From: Bradyrhizobium sp. LTSP849
GTDB lineage: Bacteria; Pseudomonadota; Alphaproteobacteria; Rhizobiales; Xanthobacteraceae
NCBI RefSeq assembly: GCF_000938255.1
Contig: NZ_JYMR01000001.1
Coordinates: 124,001-188,000 of the forward strand
Length of the DNA stretch: 64,000 nucleotides
Direction of reading: 5' to 3'
A model generated the notes under the pieces. The model did no database searches. It saw nothing but the letters and a program-made list of their open reading frames with translations, and was not told the DNA's origin. A program made the position numbers and the translations under genes. Positions 62,630 to 64,000 of the stretch are shown here, piece after piece (positions within the stretch are counted from its first letter, which is position 1; every line of letters starts with the position of its first letter).

Positions 62630-63973
62630 TTACGCCGCGGCTTGTCCCAGCGCCGAGACAATGGTGTCGACGACGTCCTCGACCAGGATGCGGTCTTCGC
62701 CTTCGGCCATGACGCGGATCACCGGCTCGGTACCGGAGGAGCGGATCAAGAGGCGGCCGTGGCCGTTGAGGCGCTTCTCGCCGTCGGAGATCGCCGACTT
62801 GACGTCGGAATCATCGAGCGGCTTGCCGCCCTTGTGGCGGACGTTCTTGAGAATCTGCGGCAGCGGATCGAAGCGGTGGCAGACCTCGGACACGGGCCGG
62901 CGCAGCCTCTGCACCACCGCCAGCACCTGCAAGGCAGCAACGAAGCCGTCACCAGTGGTGGCATAGTCGGACAGGATGATGTGGCCGGACTGCTCGCCGC
63001 CGAGATTGTAGCCGCCGCTCAGCATCTGCTCGAGCACGTAGCGGTCACCGACCGGCGTGCGCACGAGATCGAGCCCCTGCCCCTTCAGGAAACGCTCCAG
63101 CCCGAGATTGGACATCACGGTGGCGACGATGCCGGGCCGCGACAGCCGTCCGTCTTCCTTCCAGCTCTGGGCGATCACCGCGAGCAGTTGGTCGCCGTCG
63201 ACGACATGGCCGCGCTCGTCGACCAGGATGACGCGGTCGGCGTCGCCGTCGAGTGCAATGCCGATGTCGGCGCGCATCTCGCGCACCTTCTTCGACAGCG
63301 CTTCCGGCGAGGTCGAGCCGCAATCCTTGTTGATGTTGAAGCCGTCGGGCTCGACGCCGATCGGCACCACGTCGGCGCCCAGCTCCCACAGCGCTTCCGG
63401 CACCACCTTGTAGGCGGCGCCATTGGCGCAATCGACCACGACGCGCAGGCCGTCGAGCGACAAATCGCGCGGCAGCGTGCGCTTGGCGAATTCGATGTAA
63501 CGGTCATGCACGCCGTCGATACGGCGGGCGCGACCGAGGCTCGCGCTCTGCGCCAGCCGCTTGTCGATGGGCTCGTCGAGCAGCTGCTCGATCTGCTTCT
63601 CGACGTCGTCGGACAGCTTGAAGCCCTGCGGGCCGAACAGCTTGATGCCGTTGTCCTCGAACAGATTATGCGAGGCCGAGATCATCACGCCGAGATCGGC
63701 GCGCATCGACTTGGTCAGCATCGCGACCGCCGGCGTCGGCATCGGGCCGACCAGCAGCACGTCCATGCCGACGGAGGTGAAGCCCGCGACCATCGCATAT
63801 TCGATCATGTAGCCGGACAGGCGGGTGTCCTTGCCGATCACGACCCGGTGGCGGTGGTCACCGCGCTGAAACGCAAGGCCTGCGGCCTGGCCGACCTTGA
63901 GCGCGAGCTCCGGCGTGATCAGTCCGTTGGCGCGGCCCCGAATCCCGTCCGTCCCGAAATATTTGCGGCTCAT
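62630..63973 (-). CDS. glmM: Phosphoglucosamine mutase
   Basis: Converts glucosamine-6-phosphate to glucosamine-1-phosphate for UDP-GlcNAc synthesis, needed for peptidoglycan and lipopolysaccharide. The 447 residues hold [14 protein letters not shown], the phosphoserine loop [14 protein letters not shown], the metal loop [14 protein letters not shown] and the sugar loop [11 protein letters not shown], and [15 protein letters not shown] at the end. The ATG at 63973 follows GGGGGA; a GTG at 63985 is less suited. Confidence 0.97.
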   Translation of the reverse strand: MSRKYFGTDGIRGRANGLITPELALKVGQAAGLAFQRGDHRHRVVIGKDTRLSGYMIEYAMVAGFTSVGMDVLLVGPMPTPAVAMLTKSMRADLGVMISASHNLFEDNGIKLFGPQGFKLSDDVEKQIEQLLDEPIDKRLAQSASLGRARRIDGVHDRYIEFAKRTLPRDLSLDGLRVVVDCANGAAYKVVPEALWELGADVVPIGVEPDGFNINKDCGSTSPEALSKKVREMRADIGIALDGDADRVILVDERGHVVDGDQLLAVIAQSWKEDGRLSRPGIVATVMSNLGLERFLKGQGLDLVRTPVGDRYVLEQMLSGGYNLGGEQSGHIILSDYATTGDGFVAALQVLAVVQRLRRPVSEVCHRFDPLPQILKNVRHKGGKPLDDSDVKSAISDGEKRLNGHGRLLIRSSGTEPVIRVMAEGEDRILVEDVVDTIVSALGQAAA

Positions 63974-64000
63974 ATCGTCCCCCACGCAACAACCAGGGAT

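Overview
The window is high-GC alphaproteobacterial chromosome, most like Bradyrhizobium or a close relative in the Nitrobacteraceae. The reasons are the dnaG-rpoD order, a DnaG without zinc ligands, a tRNA-His with no G-1 and with A73, a dimeric-type chlorite dismutase resembling the Nitrobacter one, a phasin, a PdhS-like kinase, an apparent serC leader RNA and many palindromic intergenic repeats of the kind seen in this group. No database search was possible; names rest on recognised motifs and family knowledge.

Layout. 1-4300: rpoD (cut by the left edge) and dnaG. 4389-6061: a BrnT/BrnA toxin-antitoxin pair with a clear promoter, a chlorite dismutase and a gamma-glutamylcyclotransferase-like protein. 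6287-14268: two coupled transglutaminase-like genes, an N-formylglutamate amidohydrolase, membrane and export proteins, a secreted LVIVD-repeat protein, and an ArsR regulator with two SRPBCC proteins behind a palindromic operator. 14760-18917: epoxide hydrolase, a frameshifted acyl-CoA synthetase, a MarR regulator and two small genes, all on the minus strand. 19003-29209: yqeY, carA, then about 4.2 kb of unrelated genes (cupin, Dps, methyltransferase, an odd tRNA-like sequence, ArsR plus MFS exporter) before carB and greA. 29534-37227: Lrp, trxB, LysR, a structured ncRNA candidate, a DapA-family lyase, two related 48-residue membrane proteins, an orphan ParA and an AEC transporter.

37301-46663 is the accessory part. 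It holds a secreted caspase-like protein bracketed by two copies of the AEC gene's 3' end, several very small genes (24 and 56 residues) found by reading the sequence, a TenA protein, and a two-gene block ending near tRNA-His. The first gene of that block is a retron-type reverse transcriptase fused to a trypsin-like protease, preceded by a structured non-coding region. The second, convergent to it, is a GHKL ATPase with a PD-(D/E)XK-like nuclease motif. This block is the best candidate for an undescribed anti-phage or related system.

46855-63973 returns to core functions: phasin, a large PAS histidine kinase, an FAD monooxygenase, a thiolase, the serC/serA serine pathway, small proteins, GNAT and GST proteins, two outer-membrane beta-barrels, a fosmidomycin-resistance-type MFS and glmM, whose start lies just inside the right edge.
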